A stretch of DNA of 58,623 nucleotides from Candidatus Rokuibacteriota bacterium (GCA_016184125.1 JACPDG010000050.1:1-58623), one strand, 5' to 3'. Counted from the stretch's first letter, positions 24,885 to 32,991 are shown. Notes: generated by a model not told the origin, from the letters alone. Numbers and translations are program-made.

Positions 24885-25042
24885 GAACGGTCCCCATTGT
24901 TCTCTGCAGCTCGGTGCAGCATTTCGAGCCCACGCCTGCGCACCGCCCTTCGCGAACGCCGCAGAAAGCGGGGCATTGTCGGAACTTCAGGCGCGGCACG
25001 CACTTTGACTCTCTTGCCCGGCAGGAAAGGAGGTCTCGGCAG

Positions 25043-25411
25043 ATGCGCCTTAAGACCATCGCAGCTCTCGCACTCGGAACGGTCGTGTTCGTGGCCCCCC
25101 AAGCGTTCGCCATGGGTGGTGGTGGCGGCGGCGGCGGCGGGAACGGCACGTCCTCGAACGGCAGCGGCGGGACCACGGTCGTCTCGTCGAGCACCGGTGG
25201 GAACGGCACGTTCACGTACAGCGGAACGGTCTCGAACGGCGTGCTCTCGGGGACATTCACTGGAGGAAGCGGCTCGGGCGGTTATACCGGTGACCTGACC
25301 GGTGGCACGTTCAACGGGACGTACCGGCTCAACGCGGCCGAGCCATTCACGACGTTGGCCCTCGGTCTCGGGCTCCTCGGCGCGGGCTACCTGCGCCGGC
25401 GGCGCCGGTAA
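25043..25411 (+). CDS. Small glycine-rich secreted protein with PEP-CTERM-like tail
   Basis: A 122-residue protein. ATG 25043 is chosen because a full AAAGGAGGT ribosome site ends eight bases upstream. Residues 1-23 (MRLKTIAALALGTVVFVAPQ then AFA) are a Sec signal peptide. The body is Gly/Ser/Thr repeats with polyglycine. The C-terminus has the three-part sorting plan of PEP-CTERM proteins: AEP, a hydrophobic helix (FTTLALGLGLLGAGYL) and an arginine cluster RRRRR; the Pro-Glu-Pro core is reduced to Ala-Glu-Pro. Such tails are processed by an exosortase and the proteins go to the cell surface or biofilm matrix. No exosortase gene is in the window. Confidence 0.75.
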   Translation: MRLKTIAALALGTVVFVAPQAFAMGGGGGGGGGNGTSSNGSGGTTVVSSSTGGNGTFTYSGTVSNGVLSGTFTGGSGSGGYTGDLTGGTFNGTYRLNAAEPFTTLALGLGLLGAGYLRRRRR

Positions 25412-25421
25412 CTCATGGAGT

Positions 25422-25450
25422 GGCAGGCGCCGGACACCATGGCGCCTGCC
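25422..25450 (+). terminator. Hairpin after the PEP-CTERM-like gene
   Basis: GGCAGGCGCC (25422-25431) pairs perfectly with GGCGCCTGCC (25441-25450) across a nine-base loop, 11 bases after the TAA. There is no T-run, so this is a strong stem that may act as a terminator or a 3' stabiliser. Confidence 0.55.
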
Positions 25451-25501
25451 CTCCTGGTCGTCCCGACTCCCGCGCTCAGCGCTCGTGAACGCATCGGGTG
25501 G

Positions 25502-25668
25502 TCGAGGAGCGCCACGGCTGTGCCGGCCCGCTTCCGAGCGCCGGGGGCGCCGCGTGACGTTCGCCCTCCCGTTCGCTGAGTGAACTCGAGGAGCGCCACG
25601 GCTGTGCCGGGGCGCTCCGAGCGCGGGAGGCGCCGCGTGACGTTCGCCCTCCCGTTCGCTGAGTGAAC
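25502..25668. repeat. Two tandem units (84 and 83 bp) related to the hairpin repeat
   Basis: Each unit starts TCGAGGAGCGCCACGGCTGT, forms the same second hairpin as copies R1 and R14, and then ends with GCGCCGCGTGACGTTCGCCC and TCCCGTTCGCTGAGTGAAC instead of the usual ATAGTCCCCCCAT end. Unit 1 is 25502-25585 and unit 2 is 25586-25668; a third, standard-ended unit (R7) follows directly. This shows that the element is built of exchangeable halves. The remaining gap bases, 25451-25501, show nothing else. Confidence 0.8.
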
Positions 25669-25743
25669 TCGAGGAGCGGCCCGGGTCCCCCGGGCCGCTT
25701 CCGAGCGCGGGGGGGTTTGGGGGGCCATTTCGGGGCCCCCCAT
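25669..25743 (-). repeat. Modular hairpin repeat, copy R7
   Basis: Minus-strand orientation: ATGGGGGGCCCCGAAATGGC then AAACCCCCC, four bases after the stop of the HAD gene (25748), followed by hairpin GCGGCCCGGG...CCCGGGCCGC. This is the CCCCGAAATGG variant of the first hairpin, also seen in R8, R9, R10 and R13. Confidence 0.85.
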
Positions 25744-25747
25744 GATC

Positions 25748-26488
25748 TCAGAGCGACGCGATCGCGTCCGGCAGACCGGCGAGCGTCGGGATCACCGCGT
25801 CCGGTGCCTGGACGCCGAGCGCCTTCAGTGACGCGCTCGTCACCTGCACGACCCGCATCCCCGCGGACCGGGCTCCCTGCACGTCGAGGATGCCGTCGTC
25901 TCCGACGTGCACGGCCTCCTGCGGCTCAGCGCCCACCGCCCGGAGCGTGAGATGGAAGATCTCCGGGTCCGGCTTGCGGACACCGACCTCGTCCGAGAAC
26001 GTCGTGTGCTTGAAGCAGCCGAGCAGGCGGAATCGATCGAGGATCTGCCTGAGTGTCGCCCCCGGCGTGCGCATCGTGTTCGACACGACGGCGAGCGTGT
26101 ACCCGCGCCCGCAGAGCGTCTCGAGCGCGACGAGCGCGCCGTCGTCCACCGCCGGCGGCACGATCAGCGCCGGTCGCGCGTAGGCGTCGACGAGCGCGCG
26201 CCGCGCGCTCGCGGACAGCCGGGCGTCGAGGTCCGGCTCGACGGCGTCGAGGATCGCCTTGACGTGCGCGTCGACCGGGACGTCGCGGGAGGCGGACCAG
26301 AGCCGTGCCAGGTACGAGCCGCTCGCCTCGTACGCCCGGTCGAGGTCGGCGGGCGTCACGTGCGCGCCCTCGGCGGCGAGGATCTTCTGGAAGTCGGTCA
26401 TGCGACGCCGCCGGTAGCGCTCGTCGCTGCCGGGACCATCGAAGAGCAGCGTCCCCCAGAAGTCGATCGTGATCGTCGTGATCTTCAC
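25748..26488 (-). CDS. HAD-superfamily hydrolase with DxW motif
   Basis: A 246-residue protein starting with GTG 26488, overlapping the enoyl-CoA hydratase stop as GTGA. HAD motifs are present: motif I TIDFWGTLLFDGP, motif II VVSNTMRTPGATL, motif III RKPDPEIFHL and motif IV VHVGDDGILDVQGARSAG. In motif I the second catalytic position, an Asp in phosphatases (DxD), is Trp (DFW). That places it nearer to 2-haloacid dehalogenase or beta-phosphoglucomutase-like relatives with a changed acid/base, so a plain phosphatase role is doubtful. Helical cap domain lies at residues about 25-100. Confidence 0.75.
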   Translation of the reverse strand: MKITTITIDFWGTLLFDGPGSDERYRRRRMTDFQKILAAEGAHVTPADLDRAYEASGSYLARLWSASRDVPVDAHVKAILDAVEPDLDARLSASARRALVDAYARPALIVPPAVDDGALVALETLCGRGYTLAVVSNTMRTPGATLRQILDRFRLLGCFKHTTFSDEVGVRKPDPEIFHLTLRAVGAEPQEAVHVGDDGILDVQGARSAGMRVVQVTSASLKALGVQAPDAVIPTLAGLPDAIASL

Positions 26489-27258
26489 AGCCTTCTCCAG
26501 CGCGCTGGTCGCTTCTCCACGAACGCCGCCGCACCCTCCTGCGGCTCGCCGGTCGCGTATGCCGTCGCGAACGCATTGATCCCGAGCTGCACCGCGGTGG
26601 CGAGGTCGGTCTGCCGCCACCGGACAATGAGCTCCTTCTGCAGCCGGACCGCGGACGGGCCGCCCGCCAGCACGGTGTCCACGACGCGCTCCACCGCATC
26701 TTCGAGCTCGGCGGCCGGAACGACCCGGTTCACGAGCCCCCACGCGAGGGCCTCGTCGGCGGTCACCGGCTCGCCGGACAGCAGCAGCTCGGCGGCGCGG
26801 CCGGAGCCGACCATGGAGGGCAGCAGGGCGGCCTCGATCACCGACGGCACGCCGACACGCACCTCGGGGAGCCCGAGCAGGGCGCCCGAGACGGCGACGC
26901 GCAGGTCACACGCGAGCGCCAGCTCGAAGCCGGCGCCGAGCGCCGCGCCGTTGACCGCACCGACGACGGGGAACGGCGCGGCGTGGACGAGCCCGATCGC
27001 GCGCTGCAGGCGCGTGATGAGCGCCTTGGCGCCCGAGACGTCGAGCGCGCGCAGGACGTGCACGTTCATGCCCGCGCAGAACGCGCGGCCGCTTCCCGTC
27101 AGCACCGCGAGGCGCACGCTCGGCTCGCCGGCGAGATGCGCAAACGTATCGGCGAGCGCGTCGATCAGGCCCGGATCGACGAGGTTCAACGGTGGCTGGT
27201 TCAGCGTGACGCGCGCGACGCCGGTCGCCCGCTCGACGCGAACCAGGGAGCTCGCCAC
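26485..27258 (-). CDS. Enoyl-CoA hydratase/isomerase (crotonase) family protein
   Basis: A 257-residue crotonase. GTG 27258 follows the rhodanese stop by five bases; a TTG overlapping that stop is an alternative. The oxyanion-hole segments are GSGRAFCAGMNVHVLRAL and GAVNGAALGAGFELALACDL, followed by GLPEVRVGVPSVIEAALL in place of the usual Pro-Gly-Gly-Thr segment. The C-terminal helix (AAAFVEKRPARWR) is typical. The family hydrates or isomerises 2-enoyl-CoA. It forms a tight operon with the rhodanese and HAD genes. Confidence 0.85.
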   Translation of the reverse strand: MASSLVRVERATGVARVTLNQPPLNLVDPGLIDALADTFAHLAGEPSVRLAVLTGSGRAFCAGMNVHVLRALDVSGAKALITRLQRAIGLVHAAPFPVVGAVNGAALGAGFELALACDLRVAVSGALLGLPEVRVGVPSVIEAALLPSMVGSGRAAELLLSGEPVTADEALAWGLVNRVVPAAELEDAVERVVDTVLAGGPSAVRLQKELIVRWRQTDLATAVQLGINAFATAYATGEPQEGAAAFVEKRPARWRRL

Positions 27259-27263
27259 CGCGC

Positions 27264-27581
27264 TCAATACCGGCGCATGGTCGGATCGACGGTGCGCGCC
27301 CACGAGTCGAGACCGCCCGCGAGGTTCTTCACGTCCGTGAAGCCGAGGCTGTGCAGGTACTCGGCGACCGCCGCGCTCCGCACGCCCTGGTGGCAGTACA
27401 CGACGATCTCGTCGGACGGGTCGAGCTCGTCGACGCGGAGCTCGAGCTCCTCGATCGGGATGTGCACGGAGCTCTCGAGCCGGCACAGCTTCGTCTCCCA
27501 GTCCTGCCGGACGTCGAGCAGGAGCGGGCGATCGTGGTGGTCCAGTCGAGCCTTCAGATCGCGGGGCGTGATCTCCGCCAT
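27264..27581 (-). CDS. Rhodanese-domain sulfurtransferase
   Basis: A 105-residue single-domain rhodanese. ITPRDLKARLDHHDRPLLLD, VRQDWETKLCRLESSVHIPI and the active-site loop VVYCHQGVRSAAVAEYL with Cys followed by HQGVRS are clear. Such proteins move sulfane sulfur. AGGAG lies just before ATG 27581. The start region (27572-27596) is duplicated at 27757-27781 on the far side of repeat R8, which has been placed between this gene and the alpha/beta hydrolase gene. Confidence 0.9.
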   Translation of the reverse strand: MAEITPRDLKARLDHHDRPLLLDVRQDWETKLCRLESSVHIPIEELELRVDELDPSDEIVVYCHQGVRSAAVAEYLHSLGFTDVKNLAGGLDSWARTVDPTMRRY

Positions 27582-27781
27582 ACTCCTGGCCTTCACGGTG
27601 TGGGGGGCCCCGAAATGGCCCCTGACCATCGCACGAAGGGGGCTAACGCCCCCCTCGGGCTCCCCCGGCGCCGACGCTCGGAGCGCCCCCGGGGGGGTGC
27701 GCGGACGCACCCGTGGTGCGCGGACGCACCCGCGAGACCCGTGGCGCTCCTCGATTTCTCCGATATACTCCTGGCCTTCAC
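27572..27781 (-). repeat. Hairpin repeat R8 bracketed by a 25-bp direct duplication
   Basis: The 160-base element 27597-27756 carries the CCCCGAAATGG-type hairpin, GGGGGCTAACGCCCCC, two GGTGCGTCCGCGCACC-type palindromes shared with R2, and GAGGAGCGCCACGG at its far end. It is flanked by a 25-base direct repeat, 27572-27596 and 27757-27781, identical at 23 positions. The repeat spans the start region of the rhodanese gene and, in the other copy, the stop codon of the hydrolase gene. The simplest reading is insertion with duplication of an original 11-base operon junction. Confidence 0.8.
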
Positions 27782-28632
27782 CGCGGCGCCGGCCGCCCGA
27801 CGAGGAACTCGCCGAGCCAGGCATTCACGGTGCCGGCGTGCTCGATCTGCGGGAAGTGTCCGCAACGGTCGACCCAGCGGGCCACACTGCGCGGCAGGAG
27901 TCGCGACGCCTCCGCGCAGTGCGCCGCCGGCACGACCGGGTCCTGGCGGCCGTGGATGAGCAGGACCGGAAGGAGGAGCCCGGCGAGTGCGCGCCGGAAG
28001 TCGTGCTGGTGGCCGGCGAGATCCGCGGCCGCCGCGCGGACCGTCGCGAGGAACGCGGCCTTGGCGTCCGCACCGGTGCGCGCCGCGTAGTGCGAGTCGA
28101 CGAGGAAGCTGACCTCCTCGGCGACGGGCGTCACGAAGCAGCGGGCGATCGAGGCTCGGTAGAGCGGCGCGCAGCCGCAGAGCGCGAGCAGCTCGCCGAC
28201 GCCCTGCACGCACGCCAGGCGCACGGGCCAGGAGAAGCGATAGCTGCACCCGGGCACGAGCCCCCCCACGACGGCGATGCGCTCGACGCGGGCGGGATGG
28301 GTCAGCGCGTACGTCATCGCGACCGCGGCGCCGAACGAGTGACCGACCAGCGACACCTGCGGGAGCCCGAGGGTCTCGACGAACCCGTGAAGCGCCTTCG
28401 CGAAGTCGGACAGGCGGTACCGCGCGGGCGGTTTCGCCGAGCGCCCGAACCCGGGGAGGTCGATCGCGTACACCGTCGCGCGCGAGGCGAGCGGCTCGAC
28501 GTTGTGGCGCCAGGACTCGGCGAAGCCCCCGAGACCGTGCACCATGACGATCGCCTGACCGCCGTGCCCGATCGCGAGGTAGTGAAGCTTCAGACCGTCC
28601 AGCTCACCTCCGCGCAGCTCCAGGTCCGGCAT
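27778..28632 (-). CDS. Alpha/beta hydrolase
   Basis: A 284-residue alpha/beta-hydrolase fold protein. The oxyanion segment is VMVHGLGGFAESWRHNV, the nucleophile elbow is VSLVGHSFGAAVAMTYA (Ser in GHSFG), the acid is in LLIHGRQDPVVP and the histidine in RCGHFPQIEHA. This is the layout of esterases, epoxide hydrolases and meta-cleavage product hydrolases. A TAGAAT box lies ten bases before ATG 28632. It probably formed one operon with the rhodanese, hydratase and HAD genes before repeat R8 intervened. Confidence 0.88.
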   Translation of the reverse strand: MPDLELRGGELDGLKLHYLAIGHGGQAIVMVHGLGGFAESWRHNVEPLASRATVYAIDLPGFGRSAKPPARYRLSDFAKALHGFVETLGLPQVSLVGHSFGAAVAMTYALTHPARVERIAVVGGLVPGCSYRFSWPVRLACVQGVGELLALCGCAPLYRASIARCFVTPVAEEVSFLVDSHYAARTGADAKAAFLATVRAAAADLAGHQHDFRRALAGLLLPVLLIHGRQDPVVPAAHCAEASRLLPRSVARWVDRCGHFPQIEHAGTVNAWLGEFLVGRPAPR

Positions 28633-28637
28633 GAGAC

Positions 28638-29657
28638 TTACAATTCTACCAGACGGTTCCCGGCGCTCCCGTCGAGGAGGGCGGCGAGCTCCGAGCGGAA
28701 CGGGAAGACGCTGAAGATTCCGCCGGTGTGGATGAAGCAGACGCGCCGGCCGAGCCGTCCGGGGTCGCGCCGGAGGACGTCGAGGAGCGCGCCGAACGCC
28801 TTCGCGGTGTAGACCGGGTCGAGGATGATGCCTTCACGCCGCGCCACGTCGACGACGGTCGCCAGCTCCTCGGGTCGGACGTCGGCGCGCCCGACCCCCT
28901 GGTACCCGTCGAGGAGATCGATGCGCTCGGGTGGCGCGACGGGCAACCCGTAGCGTGACGCTGCGCGCTCGATCACGCCGGTGATGTACTCGCGCACGCG
29001 CGCGGCCTCCCAGGCGATCGGCACCGACACCACGTTGGCGCGGAGCCCGAAGAGCTGCCCGGCCATCAGCAGTCCCGCGTGACTGCCACCGCTGAACGCC
29101 GTGATGGCGATCGTGTCGAAGTCGGGCGCCCCGTGGCGGATCTGCTGGGCGATCTCCTCGCCGCACGCCACGTAGCCGAGGGCGCCTTCGACCGTCGCGC
29201 CGCTCTCGGGGATCACGAACGGCCGGCCGCCGCGCGCCCGCACGCGCGCCGCGAGGGCTTCGAGGGTATCGCCCATCTTGGCCCACGCGTCGTCGTCGCA
29301 GTAGTGGATCTCGGCGCCGAGCAGCCGGCCGAGCAGCAGGTTGCCGTCGCACGACGGCGGCGGCCCGCCCTTGAGCGCGAGCACGGCGCGCAGCCCGAGC
29401 CGCGCCGCGACGGCCGCCACCGTGCGGCAGCAGTTCGACTGGAGCGTGCCGCACGTGATGAGCGTGTCCGCGCCCTCGCGCGACGCCTCGCCCAGCAGGA
29501 ACTCGAGCTTCCGGATCTTGTTGCCGCTCTCGAGCAGGCCCGTGAGGTCGTCGCGCTTCACCCAGAGCTCGACGCCGAGCTCGCGTGACAGGCGAGCGAG
29601 TTTCAGGATGGGCGTGGGGGTCAGCGCGAGCTCGAGGCGCGGAACGCTCAGGGTCAT
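28638..29657 (-). CDS. PLP-dependent D-cysteine desulfhydrase / ACC deaminase-family enzyme
   Basis: A 339-residue fold-type II PLP enzyme. The PLP lysine is in ESGNKIRKLEFLLGEA, the phosphate-binding loop in CGTLQSNCCRTVAAVAARLG, and FIHTGGIFSVFPF lies near the end. VKRDDLTGLLESGNK is the family signature of D-cysteine desulfhydrase and 1-aminocyclopropane-1-carboxylate deaminase. The substrate cannot be fixed from sequence alone. The start overlaps the DUF72 stop as ATGA. Confidence 0.87.
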   Translation of the reverse strand: MTLSVPRLELALTPTPILKLARLSRELGVELWVKRDDLTGLLESGNKIRKLEFLLGEASREGADTLITCGTLQSNCCRTVAAVAARLGLRAVLALKGGPPPSCDGNLLLGRLLGAEIHYCDDDAWAKMGDTLEALAARVRARGGRPFVIPESGATVEGALGYVACGEEIAQQIRHGAPDFDTIAITAFSGGSHAGLLMAGQLFGLRANVVSVPIAWEAARVREYITGVIERAASRYGLPVAPPERIDLLDGYQGVGRADVRPEELATVVDVARREGIILDPVYTAKAFGALLDVLRRDPGRLGRRVCFIHTGGIFSVFPFRSELAALLDGSAGNRLVEL

Positions 29658-30646
29658 CGACGGCTCTCCATCGTGCCGCGTGGGAACAGCTCTCCGGTCG
29701 AGCCGGTCTCGACGGCGTGCGGCTCGCCTGCGCGCTGCCCGAGCAGGCGCTTCATCATGAGCGCGTTCTGCACCGGGTAGGCCCGGTTGTTGTTGTTGAA
29801 GGACACGAACACGCGCTCGGCGTCGTCGCTCATCCGCTCGACCTCGGGCACGAGCTCGCCGAGCTCCGCCTCGGTGTAGAGGTAGTCGTACTTCTCGCGC
29901 ACGGCCGGCTCTTCGCCGCGGAGCTGCCGGAGCCAGCCCTCCACGTGGCGACCGTGCAACCGGAACACCGCGGCGCCGGCCGTCGCGGTCGTCACCCGCG
30001 GCACGGCACCCGCCGCGACCGGCCCATCGACGATGACGTGCGCGAGCCCGGCGGCGCGGAGCGCCGGGAGCACGTCCGCCGCGTGATCGGGGAACCACGA
30101 CCGGTGGCGGAGCTCCACGGCGACGGTCGTCCCGGAAAGCCGCGCCGGGAGCGCTCCGAGATAGTCCAGCCACCGATCGTCGAAGTGCACCCAGGGCGCC
30201 ATCTGGAAGAGCACGTACCCGAGCTTGCCCGCGTCCGCGAGCGGCTGGAGCGCGGCGTGAAACAGGCGGAACGCGACGTCGAGCGCGTCGGGCGGAAAGC
30301 TCGCGTGCTCGATCTCGCCGCGGCGCGTGCGCCCCGCGCCACGGGGCAGCATCGCCTGGAGCTCCGGCGGCAGCGTCTCGGCGCGCGGATGGTGGCCCGT
30401 CAGGAGCGAGTACGCCTTCACGTTGAACAGGAATCCCGGCGGTGTGCGCTCGGCCCACAGGCGGCCGTGCCGCGGGTCCGGCATCGCGTAATACGCGCTG
30501 TTGACCTCCACGGTGTCGAAGAAGCGCGCGTAGTACCGCAGGCGCGCCTCGGCGCTCATCGAGCGGCGCGGGTAGAATGAGCCCTCCTCGATGAGCGCGG
30601 CGTCCGTCCACGAGCAGATGCCCACGCGCACACGGTCGCGACTCAT
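29654..30646 (-). CDS. DUF72 family protein
   Basis: A 330-residue DUF72 (YecE-like) TIM-barrel protein: VRVGICSWTDAALIEEGSFY, FFDTVEVNSAYYAMPDPRHG, FLFNVKAYSLLTGHHP and VFVSFNNNNRAYPVQNALMM are family marks. The biochemical role of DUF72 is not established. It is coupled by an ATGA overlap to the PLP enzyme. The upstream gap (30647-30739) shows no clear promoter. Confidence 0.9.
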   Translation of the reverse strand: MSRDRVRVGICSWTDAALIEEGSFYPRRSMSAEARLRYYARFFDTVEVNSAYYAMPDPRHGRLWAERTPPGFLFNVKAYSLLTGHHPRAETLPPELQAMLPRGAGRTRRGEIEHASFPPDALDVAFRLFHAALQPLADAGKLGYVLFQMAPWVHFDDRWLDYLGALPARLSGTTVAVELRHRSWFPDHAADVLPALRAAGLAHVIVDGPVAAGAVPRVTTATAGAAVFRLHGRHVEGWLRQLRGEEPAVREKYDYLYTEAELGELVPEVERMSDDAERVFVSFNNNNRAYPVQNALMMKRLLGQRAGEPHAVETGSTGELFPRGTMESRR

Positions 30647-30739
30647 ATCACGGCGCTCCGGCGACGCGCGCGACGAGGCAGCGCGAACTGCAGGACATCA
30701 GGAGCAGGGTAACCCCGCCGGCGCTTTGACCGCCAATTA

Positions 30740-30822
30740 CATGGGCGGCCCCGACATGGCCTCCCGCCCCCCCGCGCTCGCCGGGCCCGGGGTGAACCCG
30801 GTTACGCTTCGATTCACCCCTG
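30740..30822 (+). repeat. Modular hairpin repeat, degenerate copy R10
   Basis: CATGGGCGGCCCCGACATGG followed by a C-run, then a second stem CGGGCCCGGGGTGAACCCGG. The first hairpin has mismatches relative to R9, so this copy looks older. It overlaps the end of the AI-2E-type permease pseudogene. Confidence 0.65.
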
Positions 30823-31280
30823 CCGTCGCAGGGGGCGCAGGGGGGCGGCGTCCCGCTCGTCGAGCGGACGCTCGGCCGGCCGGCCGTGGACCGTGCGGCG
30901 GCGCCAGATGTCGAGCAGCGCGATCGTGACCGCGAGCGTGACGGGACCGAGCACGAGCCCCGCGGCGCCGAAGACGTAGAGGCCCCCGACGATCGAGAAG
31001 AACACCGGCAGCGTGTGTAGCCGCAACCGGTGTCCGACGAGCGTCGGGTAGAGGAGGTTGTCGACGAGCCCGACGGCCAGCATCCCCCAGGCGACGAGGA
31101 TCGCGGCCTTGCCCCAGGCTCCGGTGACCGCGAGATAGCCCGCAGCGGGGAGCCAGACGACGAAGGCGCCAGAGCACGGGCCCGGGCAGCCCGAGGATCC
31201 AGAACATGAGGCCGCCGAGCGAACCCTGCACCGCCGCGACGGTCAGCAGCGACCTGGGTGGAGGGGTCGTGCTCATTGCC
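30814..31280 (-). pseudogene. Broken AI-2E/PerM-family membrane permease
   Basis: Two frames together give the C-terminal third of an AI-2E family transporter. The first piece, VAAVQGSLGGLMFWILGLPG then PVLW, breaks off at about 31175; the second resumes in another frame with GAFVVWLPAAGYLAVTGAWG, then LVDNLLYPTLVGHRLRLHTL and FGAAGLVLGPVTLAVTIALL. The family sequence normally has about a dozen more residues between PVLW and GAFVVW, so a small out-of-frame deletion occurred. The N-terminal 200 residues are also missing. It cannot make a full transporter. Confidence 0.75.
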
Positions 31281-31395
31281 CCGAGCCTCCCGGACACCTG
31301 CAAGCGAACGACGTGCCAGCGGCCGTGTGAAAAAATGACCTCCGGCGTGATTCGGGCGGCCCGAGAACCCGTCAGGCGACGCGCACCGCCGCCCG

Positions 31396-32991
31396 CTACA
31401 GGATCTTCTCGTAGACGCCGGGGGGGATCAGGCGGAAGACGGGCATCGGCTGCGAGACGTTCTTGAAGCGCTGCTCGCCGAGGGCCTCGAGCACGAACTG
31501 ATGGCGGATCCGCTCGGCGGTCGTCGGGCCGACCATGACGTCACCGCCCGTCGCGAACGCGGCGATGCGCGCCGCCATATTGGTCGTCGTGCCGGACGCC
31601 GTGAACGTCCAGCGCTGGCCGGCGCCGCCGCCGAGCTTCGTCGCCCCCACGAACGCCTCGCCGGTGTTGATGCCCATGTGGAGCTGGACGGCCGGGAACA
31701 CGCCCCCGTACTCCTCGTTGAGCGTGACCGTCCGCTGGCGGATCGCGAACGCCGCGCGCGCCGCGTTGAGCGCGTGATCGGCGGCGCCGGGCGCGGGCTG
31801 GAAGATCACCATGAGCCCGTCCCCCGCCGTCTCGCTCACGTCCCCGTGGTGCTGCTGGATGATCTCGAGGAAGCTCGAGAAGTAGGTCTGCACGAGCTGG
31901 TTCAGGCGGCGGGGCTCGAGCTGCTCGGAGAGCCGCGTGTAGCCGGCGATGTCGAGGAAGAGGACGGACACCTCGACGCTCCGCTTCTCCAGCTCCGTCG
32001 CGTCCGGGTTCTGCTCGAGCAGCCGCTTCACCGACTCGGGGACGAACTTCGACAGCTCGCCCTTGAGCTGCTCGAGGAGCGCCAGCCGCTGACGCGACTC
32101 CTGGAGATCGTGGAGCGCGGACGCGAGCTCGCGGTTCTTCGCCTCGAGGTCGCCGTGGGCGCTCGTGAGGCGCGCCGTCATGTCGTTGAACGCGCGTGAG
32201 AGCTCGCCGACCTCGTCGTGCGAGGCGACGGCGGCGCGCGCCTCGAAGTCGCCGCCGCCGACCCGCCGCGCCGCCGCGGCCAGCGACTGGATCGGACGCA
32301 CGACGATGCGGCCCATCGCGACCGAGAGGACCGCGGCCGCCGCGACGATGGTCACGGCGCCGATGAGGATCTGCTGCCACCGCTGCCGGCGCATCTCCGC
32401 CAGCACCGGCTCCATCGAGGTGGCGACGCGGACGACGGCCCGCACCTTGTGGTCGCCGCCGTGGCACCCCTGGCACTTCTCCTGGTTCGGGATCGGATGA
32501 TACAGGGCGAGGAAGGTCCGGCCATCGACGCGCTCGAACGACTCCTGGGTCTGGATCGTCGCGAGGGCGCGCTCGAACAGGGGGCCGGTCATCGGCTGGC
32601 CGGCCGGACGCACCATGCGACGGATGTTGTCGAGCACCTCCTTGGCCAGGCCGGCGTTGCGGTCGACCTCCAGCGCCGTCGCGAGGTCCGTGAACGCCTC
32701 GGTGCCGTTGGCTCGGTAGACGGCGAGGCTCTCGACGGGCGAGGCGGCGCGCAGCTCCTGGAGCACCGTGCGGGTGACGTCCGGACGCTCCTGCAGCATG
32801 GCGCCCTCGATGGACGCCACGAGCGTGGCGGTGAGGCGGCGGGCGGCGAGCTTTTCCTGCTCGAGCAGGAGCGCGTGCTCGCGCTCGATCGTGACGATCG
32901 TCGATGTCCCGAACCCGACGACGAGGACGGCCACGATCATGAGCACGACCTTCGCCGCCAGGCGCGAGCGGAGGAAGGCCGCCCACGTCAT
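31396..32991 (-). CDS. Membrane class III nucleotide cyclase with heme-c-type sensor and HAMP
   Basis: A 531-residue signalling protein. Residues 1-35 are a membrane helix, followed by a periplasmic domain with a CQGCH motif (about residue 174), the signature for covalent heme c; a second helix (ILIGAVTIVAAAAVLSVAMG) leads to a HAMP domain and a coiled coil. The catalytic domain has both metal Asp motifs (LFLDIAGYTRLSEQ and GDGLMVIF) and the transition-state Asn/Arg pair in TNMAARI. The base-selecting lysine of adenylate cyclases is Glu here (SETAGDGLM), as in guanylate cyclases. Probably a redox- or gas-sensing cyclase; the product (cAMP or cGMP) is open. A mini-ORF overlaps its start as ATGA. 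Confidence 0.85.
   Translation of the reverse strand: MTWAAFLRSRLAAKVVLMIVAVLVVGFGTSTIVTIEREHALLLEQEKLAARRLTATLVASIEGAMLQERPDVTRTVLQELRAASPVESLAVYRANGTEAFTDLATALEVDRNAGLAKEVLDNIRRMVRPAGQPMTGPLFERALATIQTQESFERVDGRTFLALYHPIPNQEKCQGCHGGDHKVRAVVRVATSMEPVLAEMRRQRWQQILIGAVTIVAAAAVLSVAMGRIVVRPIQSLAAAARRVGGGDFEARAAVASHDEVGELSRAFNDMTARLTSAHGDLEAKNRELASALHDLQESRQRLALLEQLKGELSKFVPESVKRLLEQNPDATELEKRSVEVSVLFLDIAGYTRLSEQLEPRRLNQLVQTYFSSFLEIIQQHHGDVSETAGDGLMVIFQPAPGAADHALNAARAAFAIRQRTVTLNEEYGGVFPAVQLHMGINTGEAFVGATKLGGGAGQRWTFTASGTTTNMAARIAAFATGGDVMVGPTTAERIRHQFVLEALGEQRFKNVSQPMPVFRLIPPGVYEKIL

Noticed and set aside
24995..25008. Possible sigma54 promoter before the PEP-CTERM-like gene (GGCACG, then TTGA at the right spacing).
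   Set aside because: The GG/GC spacing fits, and PEP-CTERM systems often use sigma54, but the essential GC of the -12 element is GA here; not listed as a feature.
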